DNA of 64,000 nucleotides from Gnetum montanum (GCA_015680685.1 MNCI01013746.1:250080-314079); one strand, 5' to 3'. Shown: positions 23,025 through 35,945, counted from the first letter of the stretch. The notes: a model not told the origin generated them from the sequence alone. A program made the numbers and translations.

Positions 23025-25215
23025 CCGAGCATGCTTCTTCATGCTCTCACACGAATTGGCATGCCACACTTACACGCAGAATATGTTGTGCAAGATCAAG
23101 ACTCGAGAGAATACTATCCCACAGAGGCACAATGTCAAAGGGACTTGCAATAGGAGAGACATCATAAGTATTTGAAGGGTAAGTGATCCCAAGATGCCCC
23201 ACATGTCTTAAGTGAAAATGAGGGTGATGAACCTACCTCAAGTAGTCGCTCACACAATGATGTTCCTCCCCTTGACTTTGGCCAAGGGGTTGTATATCAA
23301 AACTATCATTCCACTATTCATAACCCAGGTTCTAATACCCATAGGCACAAAGGATCCAAAAAAAGGACACGGACACATGATAAAGGTGGACATTCTAATC
23401 GCAATTATGATCGAGGCAGTAACAATAGAACAGAAGGTAGCAAACACCATCATGGTGACAATTCTCCTTCTTCTTCACATTCATCCTCTCCTTCAATATC
23501 TGGACACAATCATAAGGAAAAAGACCATGGGGATAAAGGTAGGCAAAGTGGAAGTCATAGATGAAATAGCCAAGAAAGGGGACTAGAGAGTCACGACATA
23601 GAAGAAGGGAGAGTAGGGAACAACATAGGCATCATAGACACCATGGATGAGAAGATCACGATGAACCCCTACTCGTTACTCGAAGTATGTTGGACATAAG
23701 TGAGGCTGTTAGAATTCCAACAAGGCACAAAAATGATAGTAGGATCAAGAGATTAGATATGAACAATATCCCATGATTTGAAGGGGGATACAATGCTGAT
23801 CCTTAGAATTATTTACAAGCATTCCATGATGCATGTGCCTTACAAAACATAGAGAATGAATGGCAAAAACTTGAGTTGTTCCCATGGACATTAGTTAAAG
23901 AAGCAGAAAGCCGGTACCGGTCCTTAGAATTAGAATCCATTCGTAGATGGAGTACTATGTTAGAATTATTCAACAATAAGTACCAAAAGTACTCCTGAGT
24001 GTCCAACTTGCAAAAGCAAATCAAAGGCTAGAAACAAGGAGGACATGAACCCTTGGATGCTACCATGGGCCAATACTATGCACTGTTACATCATTGTCCT
24101 AGCCATGGTTATTCGCAAAGGGATCAACTGTGCCATCTCATGGATGGGCTTAGGCATGAAATGAGAAGAACCCTTGGGACTTATGCCCAAGGAAGACTAT
24201 CCAAGCTTAGGTCCCATCAAATTCAAAGACTATTGGAGCAGTTGCTAAGGAAGAAGGTGAGCTACAGAAGAGAGAAAGCATGAAAGAGTATAACTAAGAC
24301 CCTTCCCTCCGAAAGAGGGGAGTAATATTTTGTGAGGATGAAGAAGAGTCACCACTTGAAGAGATGGTGAATAGGAAAATTTTCCTTTCCAAAAGATAAC
24401 ATCAGAAGTTTTGGAAAAGGTAGACCAAATGTGGGATTCTCTAAACAATAAATTTCAAACTATTCTTAAAATAGTAGAGGAGTCTAAAGAGCAAGGTAGT
24501 GAGAAAAGAAAAAAGAAAGAGGCTAAACATGCACGTAGCAAGGGTAAGGGCAAAGTTGTCATCATTGAAGAGGTTGTGGAGTTGGAAATAGACAATGATA
24601 GTGGATGTGAAATATGTCAATATGACCATCCTAAGGGATGTTTCCCTGTAATCTCACATCTGCAAGAGTTTGGAGTGTATGCACTCAACCCATGATTGAA
24701 CAAACGGCAAGCACCCCAAATGTTACCTTACCCCCAAGGTAACCCAAGACAGTTCCACCAACCCTTAACATATTATCTAAGTGGAAATCCACCACAATCG
24801 ATTGAGCAATATTAATAATGGCAACACCCACAATCATGGGGAATGGCGCCACCAAGGCAACAATATCCTTACCGAAAACCTGACCCATATCGATATTACG
24901 TGCAGTAGCCAATCTCCCCACGTGACTCTACTGGTCACATCACTTCTCAACCTCACTACCAAGCCCACGAGTATTATGGGACTCCCTCTTCTAGAGGTGA
25001 TATTCTGCAAGCATATCATCCTTCTCATCTGCCCGCATCTCTTCCACCAATATCTCCACTACCACCTGCTCCCGCAATGCAAGGTGAAATCCCTACCCAG
25101 TCGTAGCAACATAATGCCATGAGGGCTATTAACTCTTAACCTACTATTGGTTCCAACAACCACATGAAGAAAAGACCTTTCTTTAGAACCAATAAACCAA
25201 CCAAGCCCTTGTAAT
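23025..25215 (+). pseudogene. gag of element A, second part
   Basis: Continues from 13647. It has a His/Ser-rich basic region (about 23210-23590), then a capsid core with many stops (23750-24300). An open Lys-rich segment carries a zinc-knuckle-like GCEICQYDHPKGC (24411-24695), followed by a Pro-rich tail (24780-25120). The order matches the gag genes of C and D. The reading frame is broken repeatedly, often at CAA, CAG or TGG codons turned to stops. Confidence 0.75.
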
Positions 25216-25220
25216 CACAA

Positions 25221-25793
25221 GTGGATGATTCCTTAGACGCCTCAGTATCAATCAAAACTTCGAAGCCTCCTTCAACTCAACCACCGCACTCAACGCATAC
25301 AATCATGCTAACACATGCTGTCACCGATTGGATCAAAGATAGCCACCTTCCCAGGAAATTCTATGATCTTGGAAGTCCTTTGATATACTTACAAATCATT
25401 GAAAATGCACCGTGCAAGGCTTTTTTGGATTCAAGTTCTAGTGTCAACTTAATTTCACAAGAAATGTACAAGACCTAAAACCTACCTGCATTGAAAAAGA
25501 GCAACATCTGTCTAGAGTTGGCTGACCAGTCCATCACTATCCCATTGAGATTGGTGGAAGACATTATTACCACTATTTGTGGGTGGTCATACCCAGCTGA
25601 CTTCCTAATGATTCAGATGAACAATGGTAAGGGGGACTTCCCAATCATAATGGGAAGAGCATGGCTAAGCACCATCGATGCATGCCTAGGAATCTACAAT
25701 CTTTCCCTAGAAATATCAAAGGAAAATACATTCGGAAAGATCAATAAGAAGAAAATTCTGTGCATCGCATATAGTGACACAGGGTATAATTGA
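25221..25793 (+). pseudogene. Protease of element A
   Basis: Two open blocks separated by a stop at 25478. The first ends CKAFLDSSSSVNLISQEMY, where Athila elements have a DLG(A/S) active site, so the catalytic Gly is replaced by Ser. The second carries SYPADFLMIQ and PIIMGRAWLSTIDA, the family's C-terminal (I/L)(I/M)GR motif. Expected role is processing of Gag-Pol. The active-site change and the stop make it inactive. Confidence 0.75.
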
Positions 25794-25939
25794 GTGCAGA
25801 GGTCATGGTTTATGCAAAGTTTAACATTGCCTACATGTAATCAGTGTGCACAAGTGATCAACATACAACGATGCTTGTATGCAGTAGCCACACAATAGGA
25901 AGGCACCCAGTGGCTGTCAACTGATCAAGAAAGCAGTTC

Positions 25940-27172
25940 ACTTATATGCATGGAACCAACTGAGGGTTTGACTTGCGCTTACATCGATAGCATAGACACA
26001 TTAGAGCAAGTCCACCACCAACTTCCAAGTCTTAACCTTGAAAATATCAACTCAGGGAAGTTGGAAATCCCTGAGAAAGTTAAGTAGGAGCCCCTCGAGC
26101 TGAAACCATTTCCCATTGGTATGGAATACATGTTCCTTAAAAACAAAAAATCGGTAATTATCAATGCTAAGCTTGCTCCTCAACAAAAAGAAGAACTGTT
26201 GAAGGTAATCAATAGATGGTCAAAATCCTTCGCTTGGTCATATCCCAAAGTAACTGGAATAGATCCTAGGATATGCTAACATAGGATTTACACTGACCCC
26301 TCCATGAAGCTTCGAAGACAACCGCAAGGGTGATTGAACCCTAAGCTGAAGCAAGTAGTTAAGGAAGAAATTGAGCAGCTTCTCAAGGCTAGGTTCATAT
26401 ACCCCATTGCTGATAGCAAATGGGTTAGCCCCTTAGTTATTGTGCCTAAACATGGAGGCAAATGGAGGGTGTGCATAGATTTTAGGCTACTAAATATGGC
26501 AACATTCAAAGATCACTTTTCATTACCATTTGTCAACCAAGTCTTAAACACCATCACAGGGCATCACTATTATAGTTTTCTGGATGGATATAATGGATAT
26601 AACCAAATACAAATAGCCCCAAAAGACCAAGCCAAGACTACGTTCACCAATCCTTGGGGAACATTCGCTTACAAACAGATGCCATTTGGCTTGTTCAATG
26701 CCCCTACAACATTTCAATAACTAGTTCTAAGCATATTCCAACAATAGATAGGGAATGGCATGGAGGTCTTTATGAACAACTTCTCCACTTATGGAGCAAA
26801 CTTTGATCAAGCCTTGGACTGGTTAGAGCAAGTGTTAAAAAGATGTGTAGAAACCAATTTGAGGCTTAACTGGCAGAAAATCCATTTGATGGTCCAAGAG
26901 GGTGTAGCACTAGGGCACAAAATTTTACACATAGGGATAGAGGTAGACTCTGAGAAAATCAAAATTATCCAAGGAATTACCCATCAACCGAAAACTGTCA
27001 AAGATATTCGATCAATCCTTGGATATACTAGCTACTATAGGAGATTTATTAAGAACTTTTCAAAGGTTTCCAAACCATTGATGAAATTAACAAAAAAGGA
27101 TGTACCTTTCGAGTGGACCAGGGAATGCGAATTAGCTTTCCAAACTCTGAAATAGAAGCTAGTAAAAACACC
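25940..27172 (+). pseudogene. Reverse transcriptase of element A
   Basis: The palm and fingers are read across stops at about 26338 and 26718. Motifs are KWRVCIDFRLLN, then FLDGYNGYNQIQIAPKDQAK, and FAYKQMPFGLFNAPTTFQ. The active-site block is VFMNNFSTYG (about 26766-26795), where a working enzyme has two Asp, so both catalytic Asp are Asn. The thumb follows (VALGHKILHIGIEVD, LGYTSYYRRFIKNFSKV). Sequence type is Athila/Tat. The enzyme cannot be active. Confidence 0.9.
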
Positions 27173-27580
27173 CATTCTACAAGCTCTTGACTGGTCCAAA
27201 CCATTCCATATCATGACTGACATGTCCAACTATGCTTTAGGAGCCATACTTACACAGTTAGATGACCAAAAGCATCCTTATTACATCCACTATGCAAGTA
27301 GAAGTATCGTTGGTGCACAACTTAACTACACTACCACAGAGAAAGAATTAATGGTTGTAGTGTTTGCACTAAAAAAGTTTAGACACTATGTATTGGGATA
27401 TAAAGTATATATACATATAGATCATAGTGCAATAAGTTCCTCATGAATAAGCCAATGGTAAGCCCTCGTATCATACGATGGCTTGTAATCTTACAAGAGT
27501 TTGATCTTATGATGATCAATTGTAAAGGCACCAAGAACGTAGTTGCTGATCATTTATCTCGGTTGCGATAGGACAACAAA
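27173..27580 (+). pseudogene. RNase H of element A
   Basis: DMSNYALGAIL, TTEKELMVVVFALKKFR and IHIDHSAI give the Asp, Glu and Asp catalytic positions of Ty3/gypsy RNase H. VVADHLSRL (about 27540-27570) closes the domain. A stop at 27446 interrupts it. Confidence 0.85.
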
Positions 27581-27689
27581 GAGGATGAGTATCCAATTTT
27601 TGATTATTTTCCTGATGAATTCCTCTTTGCTGGTGTAGTGAATAGTCAATCACACATGAAGAAAAACTAGTACAGTAGCATTCTTACCT

Positions 27690-28930
27690 ATCTCCTCATC
27701 CAACAAATACCACAAGAGCTAAACCTTAAGAAGAAACAACAGTTTCTTCACCGAGCCAAGTACTTTATGGAAATCAATGGAAAACTTTACAAAGTGTTTC
27801 CCGATGGCTTGGTTCGATGGTGTGTTCCTGATATAGATCAACTATGAGTTCTCCAAGATGCTCATGAGGGTCCTTGTGGGGGTCATTACTTTAGGAGACA
27901 AATGACCATCAAGATCTTGCTTGCAGGATATTATTGGCCTACATTGTTTTGGGACACCCATCAATTCGTCCAATCTTGTGAGTGCTTTCAACGTGATGGG
28001 GAAATGACTGCTAGAATGGAGGATCCGCAACAATGGATCCGACTATTAGAACCCCTCGACATTTGGGGAATTGATTTTATGGGGCTAATTATACCAATGT
28101 CCAATGGAAAAGCCTATATCATTTTTGCTGTTGATTACCTAACTAAATGGGCACAAGTAGCTATTATTAAAGATTGTATATCATCTATAATTGCATGATT
28201 TGTTCAACAACAAATCATAAATAGGTTTGGTGTGTCACGTGCACTTATTTCAGATAATGGTACACACTTCACAGGTGCAAATTTTCGAAAATTAAAGCAA
28301 TGCTTAGGGGTTGAGCATAAATTGACTACACCATACCACCCCCAAGCGAACAGTTAAGTAGAAGTCACCAACAAGGAGATTACGAAGATATTGACAAGAA
28401 CCATTAACAAGTTTAGGCGAGACTGGAGCACTAAACTAAACAATGCTCTTTGGGCATACTACTCCACATGGAAACTCCCTACAAGCTACTCTCCCTATGA
28501 GTTAGTGTATGGTAAATTACCAATGCTTCCCATTCAAACTAAGCTCTGTGCACTATCCACGGCATGTGACCTCAACCTTGATCTTGATCTAGCACAGAAA
28601 CAATGGTTAGTAATCCTTAACTTACTAGATGAAAACCAATTAGTTGCCCTATTATCTAACGAGTTGCACAAGGTATTCAATAAATAATGTCATGACCTAA
28701 AAATTAGGAAAGTTAGATATCAACTGGGAGAAAAGGTTATCTACTGGAACCCCACACATCTGCCACAATGTACTAAATTTCCAGAGCTATGGGAGGGACC
28801 TTATATTATTTATGTAACCTTTCCTTCAAAGGCCATGATAATATACAAACCTGAGAGCCTAGACAAGAGACTGTTGGTCAATGTACAACAAACCAAACCT
28901 TTCCATGAGCTTAGGACAACCAATACACAT
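27690..28930 (+). pseudogene. Integrase of element A
   Basis: The zinc-binding HHCC region includes DAHEGPCGGHYF and CECFQR (27855-27990). The catalytic core has IWGIDFMG (first Asp) and ISDNGTHF (second Asp, about 28250). EVTNKEI (the Glu, about 28360) comes just after a stop at about 28355. The C-terminal part has YELVYGKLPMLPI and a GEKV block at about 28730. No chromodomain is seen. Several stops make it non-functional. Confidence 0.85.
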
Positions 28931-29292
28931 GCTACCTCTATTAATGGATAACCTTGCTCACTATTTTAGATCTCCTCCTTCCAACTCAGTTGTGGGGGAG
29001 ATGGCCACCTATGCTAACTATTCTAGGCCCTTAGTTCTTTTTGAATTTTTTTTTACACATTTTAGTTTTACACATTTTTCCAACTTTTCTTATTTTTGTT
29101 TTACATCATCGTTCATATTTTTAATATTTCTTTATTTGCTTGATTTACTTTTATTCGTCATCTAATAAGTGCTCATGATGGTGGATTGAATTATATCATA
29201 TTGATTGCTAATGTTTGGTTTTTACCTTTGAATTATGATGTTGATATTAAGGTATGGTTCTTTTGGTAAAACAGGCAATGAGTCCACGCTGT

Positions 29293-29400
29293 CGACTCAT
29301 CCATACAACTCTATGATCTCCTTTGGTTTGGAATTGTATAGTCCCNTCGACTCATCCATACAACTCTATGATCTCCTTTGGTTTGGAATTGTATAGTCCC
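29293..29400. repeat. Exact ~53-bp duplication around a single N
   Basis: The bases before and after the N at 29346 are the same ~53-bp segment (CGACTCATCCATACAACTCT onwards). As at 3914, this looks like unmerged contig overlap. Confidence 0.75.
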
Positions 29401-30956
29401 TTTTTTCTAAGTAAACTTGTTAATGAATTGGTGGCTAGGTATTTTTCAAACCAAGGAAAGACTCAAAGGATGAAGAGGGTGTGACTTCAAGGGGATTCAA
29501 TGCATTGGTGCTAGTCATTCTCTTGGGTTCTTGGATGCTTTTTCTTAGGTTTTCCACCATTCTGAGATTGTTCAAATATCAAAAAGCTGAGTGAATAAAA
29601 ATAAGTCTTTGCATGGTGTGGTTCTCATGCATAAACATAAAAAAAAGAAAAAAAAAGGTGAGAACTTTAAGCACACCCCTTAGACATAATAAAGCAATAT
29701 GGGCTACAAGCACTAGTTATGGAACTGGAAAGACATGTTACCCATGCCTGAAGGTTCCCTCTAACTAAGGCCCTTTCTTTCTTCCTGCTTCTCCAACTCG
29801 CTCTCCTTGGAATGGTGGTGACTCTTTGTGGAAACATTCTTGTTGCTTCAAGTGGATGGATTAGTCAAGTGTGTTAATGCGAGGTCACTAGATGTGGTTT
29901 GTTTGAGTCTGGATTTGGGATGAGTTCTACTCAGTCACATTAACAATGAAATACACAAGGGGCTTTACAAAACCTTGTTCTTGGGATTCCATTCCATTCT
30001 CTCCTCTCCATCTTTCTTCCCATTTTCCACCTCGTTGCCAATTTTATCATTAGTCTGTTCTGGGTTGATGCATTGTTTTTCTTTAGTGAATTCTTGTGAA
30101 TAAGTTTTTAACTCTTGCTTCCAAATGATATTCCTAGAGCCTACAGACTCTTTGGTTTGTGGGTTTGTCAAGCCATAAAAGGAATGAGCCTGCTTTGGGG
30201 AGGATCCACTAGCATTTCTTTTTGGTGCAATTGTTAACTTATTTTCCTTAAATGTTTCCTACAATCAATCATTTCTTGTTTCATCCCCATCCATGACATC
30301 CATTTTATTGGCGTTGCCATTGATATTTTTCATCTTTCTTATTCCTCATGTTTTTCCATCTTATAGCCACCGAAGGTTTGCTCTTAGTCATGGGTGCCCT
30401 AGAACAAATTTTTCAATTTTTTCCATTTTACTAATTGCCTAACCCCTACACCTTTGGTAGTTGCCAGTGATAAATCTCTGAACCAGTTTCTGCCATAACC
30501 ACAACTTAGCCAATGCGCTTCATATTGAGGCAAGGTATCAATTGCATTGTGGTTTATCTATCCTTGCTCATTTGTGATTGTGTTATGTGTGTAGATGATA
30601 ATCATACAAATAATGGACTAGGCTTAGAGGAAGCACTCAAGATGGACCGGAACTAGAGCATTTACGAAAGTAGCAAGTCTAGTGGCGTGGCTATGGATAA
30701 ACAACAGAAGGTGCAATCTTAGCATTGGTGGCAACATGCTTCATTTTATTTCTCTCTCTTTCTCTTCAAACTACCAAATAAAGGCTTGGATGTAATTTAT
30801 GTACGAGTGTTCACCACAATGTTGTAATATGCTTATTGAACTTTCACTGCGCACGTTGAGTCTATCATCCCATTCCACCATCAGTTGTCAATTAGTCAAT
30901 AATCCCATACCTTCCCAATATTTTGTAAGGAACTTGAGGATGAGTTTTCATTTAGT

Positions 30957-30966
30957 CATGGGCGGA
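30957..30966 (+). promoter_or_regulatory. Probable polypurine tract of element A
   Basis: ATGGGCGGA abuts the 3' LTR. The positional equivalents are GTAGGGATA in C and GTGGGGGTA in E. Confidence 0.5.
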
Positions 30967-31852
30967 TAATGAGAGTGGTTACTCTAGCGGTTTATTCTAA
31001 TTATTAGAGTAGTTACTCTAGCGGTTTATTCTAATTATTAGAGTGGTTACTCTAATTATTAGAGTAGTTACTCCCAAGCCTATAAATAGAGTGCCCAGGC
31101 ACACAATTGGAAAGGAAGTCTTTTTTGCAGTGAAGTAGCAAAACTCTTGTAGTCTGTTGAAAGTTAGAGTATTTTCCAAGTGCCCACAGCAGGAGGTCGA
31201 AGTGTGGATGGATCTTTATTCGAGCATTGTGTACCTGAGCACACCTTGTGTATGGCAATAAAGACGAGCTTTTTTATTCATCCTTGCAGCACTTGAGATT
31301 TGTTTTCTTATGCATTTCTTTTATTTTATTTTCTTATGCATTTATTTTATTTTATTTTATTTTATGTACTTTACATTTTTGTTATTAGCATAGCAATTCA
31401 TTTTGATCAATTAAGCAAATTGTTAAAATACACTCAATGCAATCACTTTGAGCATGCGTGTAACACTTGGCAACTCAGTAACGATTAGCGTTTGGTAATC
31501 CCAGTAGTGTTGCATTGGTTCAAGATGTGTATGGAAAGTGAGAATGGATACTGGGGTTAGGATTAGTTAAATCCTAGTTAATCAGTAATTAAGTTAAATT
31601 AGTCATTTAGTTATCTCTCTCCTTCCCTACTATTGTAGGACATAAAAACATAAAAGCTATAAAAATCATATGCCTTAAGCTTACTTAACCATACAATCAT
31701 GACATACAGGTAAGCTTGGGAAGACACCGATCAACCAACCCATCCTTGTTCCACAAGGGCGCATAAGCACTTAGTCCTTGGAATTCGACTAGATTGTGCG
31801 TGAAACGCTTGTATTCGTATGGTTGAGCGTAGGGGTACCTCGCCACTCATCA
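30967..31852 (+). repeat. 3' LTR of element A
   Basis: 886 bp, starting TAATGAGAG (TG changed to TA) and ending CTCATCA. It has one more U3 repeat unit than the 5' LTR. TATAAATA is at 31081-31088. The ATTTT target duplication follows. Confidence 0.9.
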
Positions 31853-31857
31853 ATTTT

Positions 31858-33180
31858 CAATATCAAAGCTATGTGTAAAACTACTAAGCTAGGAAAAAAG
31901 ATATATAATGTCAGATTAAAAAATAATCAATAGCAACAATATAGAAAGGAAGTCAATCGACTTTGGGCTCATAGTGAAGGCTATAAGAACATTATAAATG
32001 TTCTAGTAATGGTTGCCTCTAATCTAACATCATTGTCCAAAGTTAGGAAAGAAAACTAGTGGTTTGACCCTGAGTCTAAACAAGCTTGATTGTAAACTAA
32101 AAGAACTAATAATAATCCAAAGCTCATAAAGCATACAAGAATCTTATTCAGTGGAAGAAAAAGAGATTTATTAGGAAGCATCAGGCACAACTCCTCAATA
32201 TGATTAAGAAGAATTCTAAGGCATTTTGACAACTTTTTTGTCAACAATACTAAAAAGCTTGGAATTTCAACTTTTCAAAAATTATTGAATTCCTTGGAGC
32301 TCTCTTTATACATGAACAGGTTATCTATATTTGCTCTTCCTCTCAATCCTCTCTATACATTACTTAGGCTAAGACAAAAGCAATGTTTGCTTAACTAGCT
32401 TCTACCAAACCAACAAATGCTTCAAGCATGCATGCAAAGTTGCTTAAATAAGGAGGAACCATGGTCTATACAAAAGTTTGTATACTTTTTAAGGTTTTCA
32501 AGGGAAATCAGTAGTTAACTTGTTTGTACTTTGGACATAATGTCTAATTTGGCTATTAGTGACATATTGCTTAAATCATCGCATTGCTGTATCATTTTCA
32601 ATATCAAAGCTATATGTAAGACTACCAAGCTAGGTTAAAGAATATATAACAAATAATTAGTAGCAAAAATATAAAGAGGAAGCCAGTAGACTTTAGGTTC
32701 ACAATGAAGGCCATAAGAATATTATAAAAGTTCTAGTAATGGTTGCCTCCAAGCCGACATCATTGTTAAATGGTAGGAAAGTAAACTAGTGGTTGTTGAT
32801 ACAAAGTGTAAACAAGCTTGATTGCAAATTTAAATAACTAATAATAATCCAAAGGTCATTAAAGTATACAAGAATCTTATTTGGTAGAAGAAAAAGAAAT
32901 TTATCATGGACCATTAGGAGTAACTCCTCAATATAATTAAGAAGAATCCTAAGGCATAAATTTTCAAAAATTACTACATTCTTTGGAGCTCTCTTTAAAC
33001 ATGAACATGTTGTTCATATTCTCTCTTCCTCTCAAGCACCTCTATACATTACTCAAGCTAAGAGGAGAGTAGGGTTTGCTTGACTAGCTTATGGCAAACC
33101 AATAAATGCTTCAAGCTTACATGCAAAGCTACTTAAATGGGGAGGAACCATGGTTTGTACAAAAGTTTGTTAGCTTTTAA
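31858..33180 (+). pseudogene. LINE remnant, right part, with ~0.7-kb tandem duplication
   Basis: Continuation of the LINE from 12414, the linker between endonuclease and RT of ORF2. The segment 12292-12414 plus 31858-32480 is repeated at 32481-33172. Both copies share TTTCAAGGGAAATCA, GCTTAAATCATCG, AACAAGCTTGATTG and TACAAGAATCTTATT, and both end CCATGGT(C/T)TxTACAAAAGTTTGT. The second copy is uninterrupted where A inserted in the first (ATTTT at 32594-32598). Stops are frequent and no protein is made. Confidence 0.75.
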
Positions 33181-33323
33181 ATACAAATCTCTATAGTGGG
33201 CTTCTAGAAGAATGATGCATTAGTGAAGCAATAATGTTATTCAAAAAAAGTGATAGAAATAATCTTAATAACTATATACTCATTATAATAAATCATCTCT
33301 TTGCAAAATTATTAGGCAATAAT

Positions 33324-33430
33324 AATGAGACATTAACCTAGCGGCAAGACTCTTGATTTGAAAGCTTTAAGTCATGGGTTTGATTTTGGTGGGTAATAAT
33401 GAGTTAGAAAGTCCCTACACCACCTCCCCC
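33324..33430 (+). repeat. tRNA-derived SINE-like copy 1
   Basis: A box-A-like CCTAGCGGCAAGACTC and a box-B-like GGGTTTGATTTTGG are spaced as in tRNA-derived SINEs. It is similar to the copy at 45365. Confidence 0.55.
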
Positions 33431-33488
33431 ACTGCACTCAAAACAAACCCCACAACATACCCCTCTCCCCCCACCACATCCACACCCC

Positions 33489-33632
33489 NNNNNNNNNNNN
33501 NNNNNNNNNNNNNNNNNNNNNNNNNNNNNNNNNNNNNNNNNNNNNNNNNNNNNNNNNNNNNNNNNNNNNNNNNNNNNNNNNNNNNNNNNNNNNNNNNNNN
33601 NNNNNNNNNNNNNNNNNNNNNNNNNNNNNNNN
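33489..33632. other. Assembly gap (144 N)
   Basis: A run of N. Frames shown across it are meaningless. Confidence 1.
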
Positions 33633-35945
33633 GACTTTATTATTCTTTATCATCTTTATTTAACATCCACTTTCATGCACTTTATTTAACATCTTTTTTG
33701 ACAAATTAGAATAGTGGATTTCCTCTATTACATTGTGTTCCTGCAAAATTATTCTTCATACCCTTGCAAGGATACCTCCACAAACTAAGCATTTGAGTAC
33801 TTAGTACGTAGCCACAAATAGTCTTCAGTTTGATCTAACCTTCACAAGCCAAAGATAATGACACAATGAGATATAAACCTCCAATTGAATGTCAGCTTAC
33901 CTTAATGAACATGCACTAAGAATGGATAGGGAATGATAACAATGTATGAGTTGAATGCTAGAAAATGATTAAGTGTAAAATGCTAAAAAAATAACTAAGT
34001 GTAAAATGCTAAAAATAAAATAAGTATGTAAGATGAACTATGAAAAATGTAAAAATCTGAGTATGGTGATTATACTTAGAATGAAATGAGAATAATAATA
34101 AAGCAGATAGATATGGGAAAATTGGTTTATTTATTCCCTTCCCAATGATTGATAATTCTTTATTGATAAAAAATATAGTTTGCCTCTTGTGGAGGGCCAA
34201 AATTACAAGAGATAGTGAAAAACATATGAGAGAAAATTGATGAGAAAAGCTTAGTTTATGAGAATAATAGAGGTTTTAATGATGGAATTGATCCTTTGGA
34301 TAGTGAGGATATGAATGAAGAAGCTTCAAATGTGATTTGAAATTGATTTGAGGCCAAAACGGAATTGTTTTGGCTAAGTGTCCCAAGATTGACACTAGAG
34401 CCAAAAAAATTCTAACTCTAAAAACCAATGTCAATGTTGTTGCTAGAGCCTAAGGAGCTACAGTGGCAGTGGAGCACATGGGTGAGATCGGAAGGTTTGC
34501 TACGCACCTTCTTGATCTTTCAAAATCTCAAAAAGTGCTCAAGATTTCAAGAAACTAGCCCAAAAATGTGGGTTTTGATGCCATATTTATAAGGTTAGGA
34601 TTGCCAAATCTGACTCCAAGGTTAAGTAAATTTCACTTGGAATTTATATGGAGTTTAATTTTAGCAAGTTTGACCTTCGAGCTAGGCTAAAAATTTCTAA
34701 CTCTAGTAGTAACACTGAGCAAAAATTTTCTAACTCTAATGTTGATGCAAAGTTAAAAACATTCTAACCCTGGTGTTGACACTCAGCTAGAAAATTCTAA
34801 CTCTAGTATTAACACTAAGCTAAAAAAAATTCTAACTCTAGTACTAACGTTGAGGTAAAACATTTGAACTTTGGTGTTGCCATCAAGATAAAAAATTCTA
34901 ACTCTTGGTGTGCACACAGTGTTAGTGTTAGCATTACCTAGGACTTAGAAAAACTTGCCAAGTTTTGATAAACTACCATTCCAAGCCTCCTTAACCCTTT
35001 TTAATGCTTGAACTAATGTTGAATGATGTCATGACAATGTTGAGAAGACCATCAAGCCAAGGAATGCTATCAAATATAGGATGTGATGGCCAAGAAGGGT
35101 AAAATATGGATCCCATAAGTGATGAGACTAGTGTTAGCATTAATGTAGTTGAACTTTGTCAAACTTTCTCACTTTTGCTCAAATTGTAATTTTGAACTTC
35201 TGAGAATCCATTTAATGCCCGTATTGATGTTGAATGTTGCTAGGACAATGCCAAAGAGCCCAAAAAGCTAAGGGAAGATTTCAAATTGTTAACTTAATGG
35301 TCAAGTATCAAATAATACAACTTTTTTTAGGTTGACACTTCTAACTTCTGAGGTGCCCAAACTAACCTAGAATTAAGTCAAAATAATGTTTGTTGAATGT
35401 CAAGAAGTCAATTAACTTGTGGAATGTTGCAAACTAGTGGTATGGAGTGACATGGAGGTATTGGAGGTACCATTATAGGTGCTAACACTAGTGTTCATAT
35501 TAGCATTAGTGTCACCTCCAAAGTTAGAAAAATTTCAACCTTAGGTGTCCTAGGGTCAAACTACCAAAATTGCCAAATTCGTACCTTGTGATGCCATGGA
35601 AACCTAGGATGCACTATTTGGGGTTCCAAAAGGTCTAAGTTAATGTTGAGATGCAATTTTGTGTAGGTGACATGGGCAAGGTTTTCCAACACTTAGCTAA
35701 CATGAAATTCATGCCAGTTCCAACACTCCAAAAAAAAAATTCGATTCCTGAACTTTTTCAAAGTCATTAAGAATAAAGCTCATAAGTTGAGTTAGAGGCC
35801 CAAATGGTCCTTAGAGGCCTTCAAAAACTAGGAAATATCCCATGATGTTGTTTTTGAACTTTTTTGAAGCTTGATGTGAATGAAACAATGTTAATCCATA
35901 CTTAGACTCAGTTATGAGAAAAACTAAAAAAGTGGATACAACACA
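33633..35945. other. Non-coding repeat-like region between LINE segments
   Basis: No ORF or domain is seen. The part from 34400 has repeated phrases (see the next entry). 34980-35650 contains looser ~200-bp paragraphs recurring around GTTGAATG and CAAGCCAAGG-like words. It may be the non-coding part of an unrecognised retroelement. Confidence 0.45.
34400..34925. repeat. Degenerate ~35-50-bp tandem repeats
   Basis: The phrase AAAATTCTAACTCTAGTGTTxACACT(A/C)AGCTA recurs at least six times (near 34409, 34688, 34727, 34793, 34831 and 34896) with variable spacing. Confidence 0.75.

Larger units (their letters stand above)
28931..30966 (+). other. 3' non-coding part of element A
   Basis: Begins with a GTGGGGGAGATGG purine-rich site (about 28990), which element C also has after integrase. 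No late ORF like that of C is visible, so A appears to lack it. The last 80 bp match the pre-LTR block of C and E. Confidence 0.6.
12415..31852 (+). mobile_element. Athila-like Ty3/gypsy element A (carries nested element B)
   Basis: LTRs lie at 12415-13278 and 30967-31852, with an Asp-type primer site at 13280, gag, protease, RT, RNase H and integrase in Ty3/gypsy order, and a 5-bp target duplication (ATTTT). No chromodomain follows integrase, which fits the non-chromoviral Athila/Tat branch. Without the 9.4-kb nested element B, the element is about 10 kb. Many in-frame stops, nearly all explainable by C-to-T or G-to-A changes, and a mutated RT active site show it is inactive. It inserted into a LINE; the joined flanks read through in the tandem LINE copy at 32594. 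Confidence 0.9.

Noticed and set aside
33374-33709. ORFs reading through the N gap
   Set aside because: Their length is produced by unknown bases.
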